From contig AP024676.1 in assembly GCA_025998955.1 (NCBI GenBank), positions 2,790,001 through 2,854,000 of the forward strand: 64,000 bases of DNA, given 5' to 3'. The notes under the pieces were generated by a model that saw nothing but the letters and a program-made list of their open reading frames with translations, had not been told where the DNA came from and made no database searches. The translations under genes and the position numbers were made by a program. Shown piece after piece: positions 8,163-17,771 of this stretch. The first letter of the stretch is position 1, and each line of letters opens with the position of its first letter. Origin of the DNA: Candidatus Roseilinea sp. (GTDB lineage Bacteria; Chloroflexota; Anaerolineae; J036; Brachytrichaceae).

Positions 8163-9137
8163 CTAGCGGCACAGCATCTCGGCGATGCGCAGCATCTCCG
8201 CCGAGAGCGGCTTTTGTTGCGACGTAGCGACTTCGAGTGGCACCAGGGCCAGTTGGCCGCCGTGCAAGCCGACCATATGGCCGACGCCGCTGCCGTCCAG
8301 CAACGACTCGACGGCGCGCACGCCCATGCGCGTAGCCAGCAACCGGTCGAACGCCGTAGGCGTGCCGCCACGCTGCACGTGACCCAGCACCACCTCGCGC
8401 ACGTCGAATCCCTCCTCGATGTGGTTGGTAAGCAGATGCTCCTTCAGCGCCCGCAATCCAGGCGGCCATCCTTCGGCAACGATGATGATGCAATGCGCCT
8501 TGCCGGTGTGGCTGACCTCGATGATGCGATGCGCGACGTCATCCGGCGAGGCCGGCTGCTCGGGGATGAGCACCATTTCCGCGCCACAGATGATGCCGCT
8601 GGCCAGCGCCAGATAGCCGCATCGCCGGCCCATCACCTCGATGAGGAAGGCGCGCCGGTGTGACGAGGCCGTGTCTTTGACGCGCCCCACCGCATCGGCG
8701 ATGGTGTTGAGCGCCGTGTCCACGCCGATGGCCGTGTCGGTGCCGTACTGGTCGTTGTCAATCGTCTTGGGTACGCCGACCAGCGGGACCCCGAGCTTGT
8801 AGAGCTGATACGCGCCGGCCAACGTCCCGTTGCCGCCGATCACCACGAGGCCTTCGATGCCGGCCCGCTCCAGTTGTTCTTTAGCTGCGCGGCGGCCCTC
8901 GTCGGTCATGAACCGTTCGCTGCGCGAGGTGCCCAGGATGGTGCCGCCTTTGCGCAAGATGCCGCCCACGTCGCGGGAGGTCATCTCGGTGAATTCGCCG
9001 GCGATCAAGCCCTCGTACCCGCGATGGATGCCGATCACCTGGACGCCATACGCCAATGCCGAACGCGTGACGGCGCGGATGGCCGCGTTGAGGCCGGGGA
9101 CATCGCCGCCGGAAGTGACTACTGCGATTCGCTTCAT
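8163..9137 (-). CDS. pfkA: 6-phosphofructokinase
   Basis: This 324-aa protein is the length of bacterial PfkA and aligns with it without gaps over the first 140 residues. It phosphorylates fructose 6-phosphate to fructose 1,6-bisphosphate in glycolysis. Visible motifs are TSGGDVPGLNA at the N-terminus, GGNGT (101-105), PKTIDND (123-129, with D127 the catalytic base) and the family pattern VLGHVQRGGTPTAFDR. Residue 103 is Asn rather than the usual Asp. Residue 124 is Lys, which is more typical of PPi-dependent enzymes, while Gly104 is typical of ATP enzymes. The phosphoryl donor is therefore uncertain. The start ATG at 9137 is preceded by a weak GAGAG. Confidence 0.9.
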   Translation of the reverse strand: MKRIAVVTSGGDVPGLNAAIRAVTRSALAYGVQVIGIHRGYEGLIAGEFTEMTSRDVGGILRKGGTILGTSRSERFMTDEGRRAAKEQLERAGIEGLVVIGGNGTLAGAYQLYKLGVPLVGVPKTIDNDQYGTDTAIGVDTALNTIADAVGRVKDTASSHRRAFLIEVMGRRCGYLALASGIICGAEMVLIPEQPASPDDVAHRIIEVSHTGKAHCIIIVAEGWPPGLRALKEHLLTNHIEEGFDVREVVLGHVQRGGTPTAFDRLLATRMGVRAVESLLDGSGVGHMVGLHGGQLALVPLEVATSQQKPLSAEMLRIAEMLCR

Positions 9138-9229
9138 TGCTCTCGAAAGCCCTCTTCGTTTCGGCCCTGCCGAGATCCGGCATGAGCCTACCCAATATTA
9201 AAGCCGATTGTTTAAGCCGGCTTGATCGT

Positions 9230-10369
9230 TCACAATTGGCCGAGCGACCGCGCATACATGCGATGTGTCTTGTAGAACGAGATACCGAGGCCGCGCATCT
9301 CGCGCTGCATCTCCATGTTCTCGACGCCGATCTGTACCAGGTCGGCATGTTCGAAACCGCCTTCGACGATGCTCCGGAGCATCTCGCTGAACAGCAGCGC
9401 AGTGCCACCGCCGCCGCGGTGCTCCGCCAAGATGCCCATGCCATTCACGTTGACCCACGTCGTAGTCTTCAGCGCGCGCCAGAGCCTGAACCATCCCAGT
9501 GGCCACAGCCGGCCGTGCACGCGCCGGACCGCTTCGGAAATGTCGGGGTAGGCGAGCAAGAATCCAACCGGTTTACCTGACTTGTACACCAGCTTGATCA
9601 ATCGCGGATCGGCGAACCAGAGGATCTGACTGGCCATCGCCTTGGCCTCGGCCTGTGTGAACGGCACGTTGCCCTCGGAGCGCCCCAGCGCACCGTTATA
9701 CAGCTCGAGCAACGCCGGCATGGCGCCGCGCAATTCGCGCCGCGAGGCGAAGCGCGCCACACGTAACCCACGCCGCAGTTTTACACGTTCGGCCACACGG
9801 TCAATTTGCTCGAAGGCCGCCGCGTTCAATGTGCGTGGGCTGAGATAACCGGAGACGATGTCGCTTGTGGCGACGAACCCGGCGTCCTCGACCAGCTTTG
9901 GGTAGTAGTCGCGGTTGTAGGGGATGCCGAACGCCGGACGATGCTCGAACCCCTCGACCAGCAGGCCCAAACCGTCGAGCGCGGTCATACCCTTCGGCCC
10001 TTCGATGCCATCCAGCCCGCGCCGGCGCGCCCACGCACACGCCGCGTCGAACAGCGCCCGCGACACGGCGAGGTCATCCTCGCACTCGAACAAGAAGAAG
10101 TGCGCCGTTCGGCTGGCATTGAAGTCGTTGTAGTGACGATTGTCCAGCACACATAGGCGACCGCACACCTCGGCGTCGCGATAGGCCAGCAAAAACGCCG
10201 CTTCCGAGTGCCGGAAGAAAGGATGGCGTTTGCGATCGAGTTGGCGTGCCGCGTCGCCGGACAACGGCGGCACCCACTGCGGCACATCGCGATAGATGCG
10301 AAACGGCAAGTCCAGGAACTGCCGCGCCTGCGTCCGGTCGGCGTCATCCACTTCGACGATGCGAATCAT
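9230..10369 (-). CDS. GNAT-like acetyltransferase family protein (YghO-like)
   Basis: The frame is open from 10420, but MIRIVEVDD at 10369 matches the usual start of this family, giving 379 aa. The N-terminal part contains FRIYRDVPQWVPPL and a DNRHYNDFN motif; the C-terminal part (about 215-379) has NGMGILAEHRGGGG, the pyrophosphate-binding loop of a GNAT acyl-CoA fold. No substrate is known for this family. It is divergent from the chelatase gene with about 85 bp between starts and lies 92 bp upstream of pfkA on the same strand. Confidence 0.7.
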   Translation of the reverse strand: MIRIVEVDDADRTQARQFLDLPFRIYRDVPQWVPPLSGDAARQLDRKRHPFFRHSEAAFLLAYRDAEVCGRLCVLDNRHYNDFNASRTAHFFLFECEDDLAVSRALFDAACAWARRRGLDGIEGPKGMTALDGLGLLVEGFEHRPAFGIPYNRDYYPKLVEDAGFVATSDIVSGYLSPRTLNAAAFEQIDRVAERVKLRRGLRVARFASRRELRGAMPALLELYNGALGRSEGNVPFTQAEAKAMASQILWFADPRLIKLVYKSGKPVGFLLAYPDISEAVRRVHGRLWPLGWFRLWRALKTTTWVNVNGMGILAEHRGGGGTALLFSEMLRSIVEGGFEHADLVQIGVENMEMQREMRGLGISFYKTHRMYARSLGQL

Positions 10370-10452
10370 CGGCCAACCGCCAGAATTGTGCCATTGGCCG
10401 GCCCAATCGCAATCGGCCATGTGATGGCGCGTATCCCGTGTGATAGCATTGA

Positions 10453-11540
10453 ATGGGTATGGCCATCATCTTCCCTTTCACTGCGATCGTCGGACAAGAC
10501 CGCATGAAGCGTGCGCTGATCCTGAACGCGATCTACCCGCAAATCGGCGGTGTGTTGATCCGCGGCGAACGCGGGACGGCCAAGAGCACCGCGGCGCGCG
10601 CGCTGGCTGCCATCTTGCCGGAAATAGACGTGATCGAGGACGACCCGTTCTCGTGCGATCCCGCCAACCCCGCTGGATTCACCGAGGATCTCAAGCGACG
10701 CGCCGCAGCCGGCGAGCAGTTCAAGATCGTGCGACGCAAGACGCGTTTCGTGAACCTGCCGGTCAGCGCCACCGAGGATCGCGTGGTCGGCACGCTCGAC
10801 ATCGAGAAGGCGATCCAGAAGGGCGAGAAGCACTTCGAGCCGGGCGTGTTGGCCGCAGCCAACCGCGGTGTGCTCTACGTGGATGAGGTCAACCTGCTCG
10901 ACGACCACGTCGTGGACTTGCTGCTCGACGTGGCCGCGATGGGCGTGAACGTGGTGGAGCGCGAAGGCATCAGCTTCAGCCATCCGGCGCGCTTCGTGCT
11001 GATCGGTTCGATGAACCCGGAGGAAGGCGACCTGCGCCCGCAGTTGCTCGACCGCTTCGCGCTGTGTGTGGACATCATGGGCATCCGCGATCCCCGCGCG
11101 CGCATGACCATCCTCGAACGCAACCTGGCCTTCGAAAGCGATCCCGTCGCGTTCGCAAAGGAGTGGGAGCCCTACGAGAAAGCGTTGACATTGGAGATTG
11201 CCGAGGCGCGTGAGCGGCTTCCCTCGGTCAAACACAGCCAACGTGACCTGGCGACGATCGCCAACCTGGTTGCCGGCCTGGGGGTGGATGGCCACCGCGC
11301 CGATCTGGTCATCCTGAAAGCGGCGCGGGCGCACGCCGCGTTCATGGGCCGCGATGCAATTACCGAGCAGGACATCCTGCTGGCCGCGGAGCTGGCGCTG
11401 CCGCACCGCCTGAAGCGCCATCCCTTCCAGGACACCGAGCAGGCGATGGCCGTGTTGAGCGAGAAGCTGCAGCAGATCGAACAGCAAGCCGAGGCGCAAG
11501 CGACCGACTCGCACCAGCCGCCCCCGCCGGAGGCGACCGC

Positions 11541-11562
<22 letters not shown>
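10453..11562 (+). CDS. chlI: Magnesium/cobalt chelatase ATPase subunit ChlI/BchI
   Basis: This 369-aa AAA+ protein has Walker A GERGTAKST (38-46), Walker B GVLYVDEVNLLDD (139-151) and the ChlI-specific inserts around VVGTLDIEKAI. ChlI hexamers hydrolyse ATP to drive Mg2+ insertion into protoporphyrin IX; homologues also serve cobalt chelatase. Starts at 10453 and 10459 are both possible; a TAGCAT at 10444 would suit a leaderless start at 10459. The last codons form a Gln/Pro/Ala-rich linker containing seven A residues (11541-11547), directly before the stop. That is where a -1 frameshift would extend it into ChlD. No chelatase H or CobN subunit is in the window, so the metal is not decided. 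Confidence 0.9.
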
Positions 11563-12542
<980 letters not shown>

Positions 12543-12699
12543 CGCCCCACCAAGTGCTGGGAATACTTGGGTGCTGGTCACAGGTTGCTGGTCGCCGACT
12601 TCTGACTTCCGACGGGTGCATTCGTGTCGAGAGGCAAAATTTGCATGGTCGGGCGCGGACTCCGCTCCGCGTCTAGATAACTGCGAATGGAGCAGACGT

Positions 12700-12830
12700 A
12701 GCAGACCCGCCCCGGCGTAAACGCCTGGGCTGAACGGGGATGCGCGCGGCTTGCCCGTATGCTCAGCGCTGGGATTGATCCCGACGCGACTGAAGCGAAC
12801 ACCGCTGCGGGCCGGTCCACGCTCCCCCAT
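12700..12830 (+). repeat. Dispersed palindromic intergenic repeat, copy A
   Basis: The sequence shares two landmark segments with copies at 44886-45022 and 50545-50648. One contains GGCGTAAACGCC, preceded by ACCCGCCCC and followed by a GGCTGAA box. The other is TGCTCAGCGCTGGGATTGAT, continuing into a short inverted repeat around GGGATTGATCCC. Both segments can form hairpins. The similarity may extend upstream to about 12645. Confidence 0.75.
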
Positions 12831-12871
12831 TTTGAAATGCACCCCCTTCCGATTCCGCGCCCTTGCCCTCT

Positions 12872-12877
12872 TATAAT
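12872..12877 (+). promoter_or_regulatory. Perfect -10 box TATAAT upstream of glutaredoxin-like gene
   Basis: TATAAT lies 48 bp before the ATG at 12925. No good -35 hexamer is found at the standard distance. The leader contains TTGGAGAAAAG as a possible ribosome binding site. Confidence 0.5.
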
Positions 12878-12924
12878 TCGACGAGACTTACAGCTCAAAC
12901 GATTGGAGAAAAGCGAAAAGAGAG

Positions 12925-13218
12925 ATGTCCAACACCCAACCACCCGTCAAGTTCTACGGCGCCATGTGGTGCGGCGACACACGCCGCGCTCGCTCGTGGT
13001 TCGACAACAACAAGGTCCCATACGAGTGGATAGATGTGGACAAGAACAAGGAGGCCGAGGAGTTCGTCAAGTCGGTCAACAACGGCTTCCGCAGCATTCC
13101 GACGATCGTCTTCGCCGACGGCTCACGGCTGACCGAGCCGAGCGTGCGCAAGCTAGAAGAACACGCGCGCAAACTCGGCTTGATCCCGCCGGCGCCCGAA
13201 CCACTTTCTGATGTCTGA
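12925..13218 (+). CDS. Monothiol glutaredoxin-like protein
   Basis: This 97-aa thioredoxin-fold protein has an N-terminal active site in MWCGDTRRA, so the second cysteine of a CXXC site is replaced by Thr. A cis-Pro follows in RSIPTIVFADG, then the G-containing C-terminal motif LTEPSVRKL. Mycoredoxin-like reductases of similar length normally carry CXXC. With one cysteine it would work by a monothiol mechanism or in Fe-S handling. The start codon follows a purine-rich leader. It overlaps the next gene by 8 bp. Confidence 0.82.
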   Translation: MSNTQPPVKFYGAMWCGDTRRARSWFDNNKVPYEWIDVDKNKEAEEFVKSVNNGFRSIPTIVFADGSRLTEPSVRKLEEHARKLGLIPPAPEPLSDV

Positions 13219-14080
13219 TTCGACCAAGCCCAAGCGCCCCAAGTCCAAGCCGGCGAGTGATCCACCGTCTGTGATGCCGCCGGCGCCTGTGCCCGCGGCG
13301 ACACAAGCGCCGGATGAACGGCGTCAGGAGCAATATCCAGAAGCGAGCGTTCCATCACGCACGCCCGCGCCCGCGACGATGCAAGCGCCGCCACCGGGCG
13401 GCATGTCGCAGACCACGCTTGGCTGCTTGATCGGCGCCGGCATCATCGCGCTCGCGCTGTTGATCGCCGGCGCATTGGTGGCGTTTGCGCTGCGCGAATC
13501 TACCGAGCGCATGGCGGAGACGGTAGATCGCGCCAACCCGGCCAACATCATCCAGACCGTGCTTCCGCCGCCCACGCCGACCATCGTGGTGCGGCCGCCG
13601 GCGGTGCTGCAAGTGCGCGCCATCAGCGAGCTGGCTACGGCGCAGTCGCTGTTGTCCACCATCGCCGAAGTCAATCAGGCACGCGTGGGCAACGTGCTCT
13701 ATGAGAAACTGGTGCTGATCGCGTGCGGCCGCGTGAAGGCCGGCGTTGACCTCACCCAACTCAAGGATAGCGATGTCGTGGTGATGGACGACGGCAAGAC
13801 GGTACGTGTGAAGTTACCCCGCGCCCAACTGCTCGACGTGTACTTGATTGACGACTCGACGCAGCCATGCACCACCCGCGTGTACGACCGCACCAATCTG
13901 CTCCTCATCCCGGAGAGCAAAGAGCTGGAGGCGCAAGCGCGAGAGAAGGCGCTGGAGGCAATCCGCAACACGGCGATCGAGAGCGGCCTGCTGAGCGACG
14001 CGCGCCGCAACGCGCAGATCGCCATCGAGCGCATTTTGCTGAACGCCGGCTACGAGCGCGTCGAGTTCATCGAGGAGTGA
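13211..14080 (+). CDS. DUF4230 family membrane-anchored protein
   Basis: This 289-aa protein has a Pro/Ala/Ser-rich cytoplasmic N-terminus (1-68), one transmembrane helix (about 72-95, GCLIGAGIIALALLIAGALV), a Pro-rich linker and an extracytoplasmic domain. The domain pattern, AVLQVRAISELATAQ with LVLIACGRVKAGVDL and then LDVYLIDDSTQPCTTRVYDR, is that of DUF4230, whose function is unknown. Its start overlaps the glutaredoxin-like gene, so the two are cotranscribed. It converges on the cytochrome gene, 8 bp away. Confidence 0.78.
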   Translation: MSDSTKPKRPKSKPASDPPSVMPPAPVPAATQAPDERRQEQYPEASVPSRTPAPATMQAPPPGGMSQTTLGCLIGAGIIALALLIAGALVAFALRESTERMAETVDRANPANIIQTVLPPPTPTIVVRPPAVLQVRAISELATAQSLLSTIAEVNQARVGNVLYEKLVLIACGRVKAGVDLTQLKDSDVVVMDDGKTVRVKLPRAQLLDVYLIDDSTQPCTTRVYDRTNLLLIPESKELEAQAREKALEAIRNTAIESGLLSDARRNAQIAIERILLNAGYERVEFIEE

Positions 14081-14088
14081 GCGCGCAG

Positions 14089-14952
14089 CTACTCTTCCTC
14101 TGAGATCGTCACCTCGGCCGGCCCCTGTCCCGTTTCGCGGTGGCACTGTTCGCAGGCGGGCTTGACCACGCCTTGCAAGTCCAAAAAGCGCGCCGTATCT
14201 AACGTGCGGTGCGTCTGGTGACAGTTCGAGCATTGCAACGTCGTTGCGTAGCGGGCTAACCCCAAGGCAATCACGGCCTGCGGATCGGGGGCATTCTGCG
14301 GCGCAATCAACGGCGCGCCGCGCTTCCAGGCATCGTACACGGCCGGCAGCATGTTGTGCATGTGGTTATCCATCCCTGCGACCAGCAGTTGCGCCTCGTG
14401 ACAGCCGATGCAACCGGCGTTCGAGAGGTGCGGCACGCGCAGGCCCAGCGTGGTCTGCGCCACCGTCCGCGTGATCCCGTTGACCACCGTCGTGGTGATG
14501 GCGGTTTTCTCCGGCCGTTGATCGTCCTGACCGGCCAGCCAGAACGCCATCAGCTCGGCGCTGAGGATCAGCGTCTCCGCGCGATGGCGCGTGCCGCCAT
14601 CGCCGCGATGACAGTCAATACAGCGCAATTCGCCGCCCTGGCCGTGGATCTGCTGGTAGTGATAGCTGGATAGGTCGGGCGCGAGCGCGCCGGCGATCGA
14701 AGCCTGCGCGCGATCCACATAGGCGCGGTGCTGCGCTGTGTGACACGACAAGCAGAACGAATCGCGCTCCTGGCGTTCGGAGAGGGTGAACAGGCCGGCT
14801 GCGCCCGCGCCGATGGCGATCAACGCCGCCAGCACGATGAACAAGCCGGCGGGCGCACGACGCTGGCGACGGTGGATTTTGCCTTCGTACGGCCAATCGT
14901 CGTCATCGTCGTCGGGCAGCTCGTACTCATCGGTGATGCGATAGCGCGGCAT
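14089..14952 (-). CDS. Membrane-anchored pentaheme cytochrome c
   Basis: The chosen start MPRYRITDEY at 14952 gives 287 aa and leaves 4 bp after lgt; a longer frame to 15012 would overlap it. An acidic Asp-rich N-terminus is followed by one transmembrane helix (about 36-56). The exported part has five CXXCH heme sites: CLSCH, CIDCH, CIGCH, CSNCH and CEQCH. Spacing resembles NapC/NirT-type quinol-oxidising or small electron-transfer cytochromes, but the family cannot be named precisely. It lies downstream of the complex I locus and lgt on the same strand and may be cotranscribed with them. Haem would be attached outside the membrane by a cytochrome c maturation system not in this window. Confidence 0.78.
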   Translation of the reverse strand: MPRYRITDEYELPDDDDDDWPYEGKIHRRQRRAPAGLFIVLAALIAIGAGAAGLFTLSERQERDSFCLSCHTAQHRAYVDRAQASIAGALAPDLSSYHYQQIHGQGGELRCIDCHRGDGGTRHRAETLILSAELMAFWLAGQDDQRPEKTAITTTVVNGITRTVAQTTLGLRVPHLSNAGCIGCHEAQLLVAGMDNHMHNMLPAVYDAWKRGAPLIAPQNAPDPQAVIALGLARYATTLQCSNCHQTHRTLDTARFLDLQGVVKPACEQCHRETGQGPAEVTISEEE

Positions 14953-14956
14953 GACA

Positions 14957-15817
14957 TTAGGCCGAAACCGCCGGCTGCGGCGCAGCGGGTGGGCGAACGA
15001 CGTGGTTGACAAATAGGATCGCCACGCCGAAGGCGATGCCGGCCAGCGAGATCAGCACAGCAGTCGGCAGCGGGCCAAACGTCCAGGCATCGGGCCGGAA
15101 GAACAACTCGATCCACGACCGGCCCAAGCCATACCAGATGAAATACAGCCCCATCATGTCCCCGTCGCGCAGGCGATCCTGGAAGCGGCGCGCAATCCAC
15201 ATCAACCCGATGAAGCCGACGAAGTTCCAGACCGACTCGTAAAAGAAGGTGGGATGGAAGCGCGTCTCCGGCGGATAACGCTGCAGATCGGTAAAGTCCA
15301 CGTGCGGCGTGCGAATGCGAAAGGCCGGGTCAATCGTGATGCCCCACCACGCTGAGCCGGTCGGCCCGCCGTAAAGTTCCTGGTTGGCGTAGTTGCCCCA
15401 GCGACCGATGGATTGCGCAATGAGCACGCCGGGCGCGGCGCTATCGGCCAACCGCCAGAAGCTGACGCGATGCTTGAGGCTGACGAGGAGCGCGCCGAGG
15501 ATGCCGCCGATCAAGCCGCCGTAGATGCCCAGCCCGCCGTTCCAGATGGCGAGGATTTGCAGCGGGTTCTGGCGGTAGTAGGCCCAGCCGCTGTTGCTGC
15601 CGTCGTTGGGCGAAGAGAAGACGTGATACAGCCGCGCGCCGAGGATGCCGAACGCGATCACCCACAGCACACCGTCCCAGACCACACCTGGGTCTTCGCC
15701 TCGGCGCTTCATCTCCAGCGCGGCGATGTAGGTGGCGACGATCATGCCGGCTGTGATGACGACGCCGTACCAATGTATGCGTAGCGGACCGAGTTCGAAC
15801 GCGATTCGCGGATCCAT
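14957..15817 (-). CDS. lgt: Prolipoprotein diacylglyceryl transferase
   Basis: This 286-aa polytopic membrane enzyme moves the diacylglyceryl group from phosphatidylglycerol to the lipobox cysteine of prolipoproteins. The N-terminus reads FELGPLRIHWYGV, and the Lgt signature IAQSIGRWGNYANQELYG is present with its conserved Arg and Asn. Several hydrophobic segments span the length, which is normal for the family. It starts 21 bp after nuoM and is 4 bp from the cytochrome gene, so it seems to belong to the same transcript. Confidence 0.93.
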   Translation of the reverse strand: MDPRIAFELGPLRIHWYGVVITAGMIVATYIAALEMKRRGEDPGVVWDGVLWVIAFGILGARLYHVFSSPNDGSNSGWAYYRQNPLQILAIWNGGLGIYGGLIGGILGALLVSLKHRVSFWRLADSAAPGVLIAQSIGRWGNYANQELYGGPTGSAWWGITIDPAFRIRTPHVDFTDLQRYPPETRFHPTFFYESVWNFVGFIGLMWIARRFQDRLRDGDMMGLYFIWYGLGRSWIELFFRPDAWTFGPLPTAVLISLAGIAFGVAILFVNHVVRPPAAPQPAVSA

Positions 15818-15838
15818 CGAGACGTATCTACTCGCGTG

Positions 15839-17290
15839 TCACTTCATCGCCAGGCCGGTGCCGGTCAACAAGCCGGCTACGCTGCTGCTCATCACGTTGA
15901 AGAAGGGTGTGGCATATAGACCGATCACGAAGCACATGACGATCAGCGGCGCGACCGAGACGACTTCGCGCCAGTTCAGGTCGCGCAGCCCGTCATTCGC
16001 CGGATCGCGGCTCTCGCCGAGGAAGATCTTCTGGAACATGGTGAGCAGATAGGCAGCGCTGAGCACCATCCCGAAGGCGGCGAAGGCCGTCGCCAGTGCG
16101 TTAGCCTGGAAAGCGCCCTGCAAAATGACGAATTCGCCGACGAAGCCGTTGAGCGCCGGCAGGCCGGCCGAGCTGAGCACGAGGATCAGCGCCAGCGCGC
16201 CGTAGAGTGGCATCCGGGCCAGCAGGCCGCCGAATTTGTTCATCTCGCGCGTGTGCCGGCGCTCGTAAATGAAACCGATGATCAGGAACAGGCCGCCGGT
16301 GCTCAGGCCGTGGTTGACCATCTGCAAGATCGCGCCCTGGATGCCGATCTGGTTGAGGGCGAAGATGCCGAGCAGGATATAGCCCATGTGGCTCACCGAC
16401 GAGTAGGCGACCAGCTTCTTGGCGTCGCTCTGTGCGAAGGCCACCAACGCGCCGTAGAGGATGCCGATGACCGCCAGCGCGATCATCAGTGGGGCGAAGG
16501 CTGCGCTTGCCTCGGGGAAGAGCTGCAGGTTGAAGCGGATCAGGCCGTAGCCGCCCATCTTCAGCAGCACCGAGGCCAGGATCACCGAACCGGCCGTGGG
16601 CGCTTCGACGTGCGCGTCGGGCAGCCAGGTGTGGAACGGGAAGACCGGCACCTTGATCGCAAACGCGATGGCGAAGGCCAGGAAGAGCAACGCATTGGCT
16701 GCGAAGCTGCCGTTATTGCGCGCGATGGCCTCCAGGTCGAACGAGCCGGCGTTGATCCCCAGCGCCAGGATGGCGATCAACATCAGCACGCTGCCGGCCA
16801 TGGTGTAGATGAAGAATTTGACCGACGCGTAGGTGCGCCGTTCGCCGCCCCACACGCCGATGATGAAGTACATCGGCACCAGCGCGAACTCCCAGAACAC
16901 GTAGAACAGGAACATGTCCAGGGCGAGGAACACGCCCAGCGTCGCCGTCTCCATCAGCAGCATCAGCGCGTAGTAGGCCTTCTCGCGCTCGTGGATGGAT
17001 TCACCGGAGAACCACAGCGCGATGGGGAAGATGAACGTGGTGAGCAGCACCAGCCAGATGCTGACGCCGTCCACACCCAGCTTGTAGCCGATGCCGAATT
17101 GGGGAATCCACGGCGCCGACTCGACGAACTGGTAGCCGGCCTGCGACGCATCGAAGGCGGCCAACAGCCCCAGCGAAAGGACAAACGCGACCAGCGAGGC
17201 CGCCAGCGCGATGACGCGCGCCAGGCGCCGAGGCGCCAGCGCCACGACCGCTGCGCCGATGATTGGGATGAACGTGATCAGTGAAAGCAT
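15839..17290 (-). CDS. nuoM: NADH-quinone oxidoreductase subunit M
   Basis: This 483-aa antiporter-like proton-pumping subunit has about 14 transmembrane helices. Diagnostic stretches are WEFALVPMYFIIGVWGGERR, KVPVFPFHTWLPDAHVEAPT and the VAYSSVSHMGYILLG segment. They contain the Lys and Glu residues of the proton channel. Length is normal. It is separated from nuoL by a dienelactone hydrolase and a MNT/HEPN pair, an unusual arrangement, and nuoN does not follow it. lgt comes next. Confidence 0.95.
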   Translation of the reverse strand: MLSLITFIPIIGAAVVALAPRRLARVIALAASLVAFVLSLGLLAAFDASQAGYQFVESAPWIPQFGIGYKLGVDGVSIWLVLLTTFIFPIALWFSGESIHEREKAYYALMLLMETATLGVFLALDMFLFYVFWEFALVPMYFIIGVWGGERRTYASVKFFIYTMAGSVLMLIAILALGINAGSFDLEAIARNNGSFAANALLFLAFAIAFAIKVPVFPFHTWLPDAHVEAPTAGSVILASVLLKMGGYGLIRFNLQLFPEASAAFAPLMIALAVIGILYGALVAFAQSDAKKLVAYSSVSHMGYILLGIFALNQIGIQGAILQMVNHGLSTGGLFLIIGFIYERRHTREMNKFGGLLARMPLYGALALILVLSSAGLPALNGFVGEFVILQGAFQANALATAFAAFGMVLSAAYLLTMFQKIFLGESRDPANDGLRDLNWREVVSVAPLIVMCFVIGLYATPFFNVMSSSVAGLLTGTGLAMK

Positions 17291-17291
17291 C

Positions 17292-17771
17292 TCAGTCCTG
17301 AGCTATCGCCTCTAGAAAATCAGCGAAGGCCGACAATTCCTTATTCACATGCGCTTCTGCGATTGGCAAAATGTTTATGATCGTCTCAAGTTTGACCAGG
17401 TCGAAGTCGTAAGTGTATGCATTTCGCACCACGTGACGGAAGCGCCTCAACTCATTGAGCGCTGTTTGTGCTTCGCCTCCGATCACGGCCGGTCGCACGC
17501 CCGGTACTTCATTCGCCATCTGCTCCAGCAACGCTTGATGCCAATGCTCACCCGACGGCATTGACTGATCAATCGAAGTCGCAATCATCTCGAGAACGCG
17601 CTCAACACCCGTGTAAAAACCGTGCAGGCTGAGCGCCACACTGTCAACATATGCTTCATCGCCTGATGCCTTCGCCCGCTGCCAGTTCCTTCGCGCTTTG
17701 TCAGCTTCACGACGAATGCCAACCAACTCACGACGAATGCGTTCGGCTACCGCTAAATAAGTGTCTTTCAC
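17292..17771 (-). CDS. HEPN-domain protein (HepT-like toxin candidate)
   Basis: The chosen GTG start at 17771 overlaps the stop of the nucleotidyltransferase gene by 4 bp; the open frame extends to 17819. The 159-aa all-helical protein contains GFYTGVERVLEMIA and ends with ELRRFRHVVRNAYTYDFDLV (about 107-127), the pattern of HepT-like ribonucleases. The Arg/His arrangement in FRHVVRNAY stands where HEPN proteins carry their RX4-6H catalytic motif, but the spacing is not canonical. HEPN toxins cut RNA and are neutralised by the partner MNT protein. It ends 1 bp before nuoM. Confidence 0.72.
   Translation of the reverse strand: MKDTYLAVAERIRRELVGIRREADKARRNWQRAKASGDEAYVDSVALSLHGFYTGVERVLEMIATSIDQSMPSGEHWHQALLEQMANEVPGVRPAVIGGEAQTALNELRRFRHVVRNAYTYDFDLVKLETIINILPIAEAHVNKELSAFADFLEAIAQD

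Larger units (their letters stand above)
12543..12924. other. Intergenic region with repeat copy and promoter
   Basis: No gene is seen in these 382 bp. They hold an imperfect CCAAGT/ACTTGG inverted repeat just after the chlD stop (12551-12570) with no T-run. A copy of the palindromic dispersed repeat lies at about 12700-12830, and the promoter of the glutaredoxin operon follows. Confidence 0.6.

Noticed and set aside
9138-9229. Hairpin terminator of the GNAT-like gene or promoter of pfkA with TAATAT.
   Set aside because: The AAGCCG/CGGCTT stem is only 6 bp and no -35 hexamer fits the TAATAT, so neither call is strong enough.
12551-12570. Intrinsic terminator after chlD.
   Set aside because: The CCAAGT/ACTTGG stem is short and has no following T-run.
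16253-17284. 343-codon plus-strand frame opposite nuoM.
   Set aside because: Gln/Glu/Asp/Arg-rich shadow of a conserved membrane protein gene; no start signal and no family pattern.
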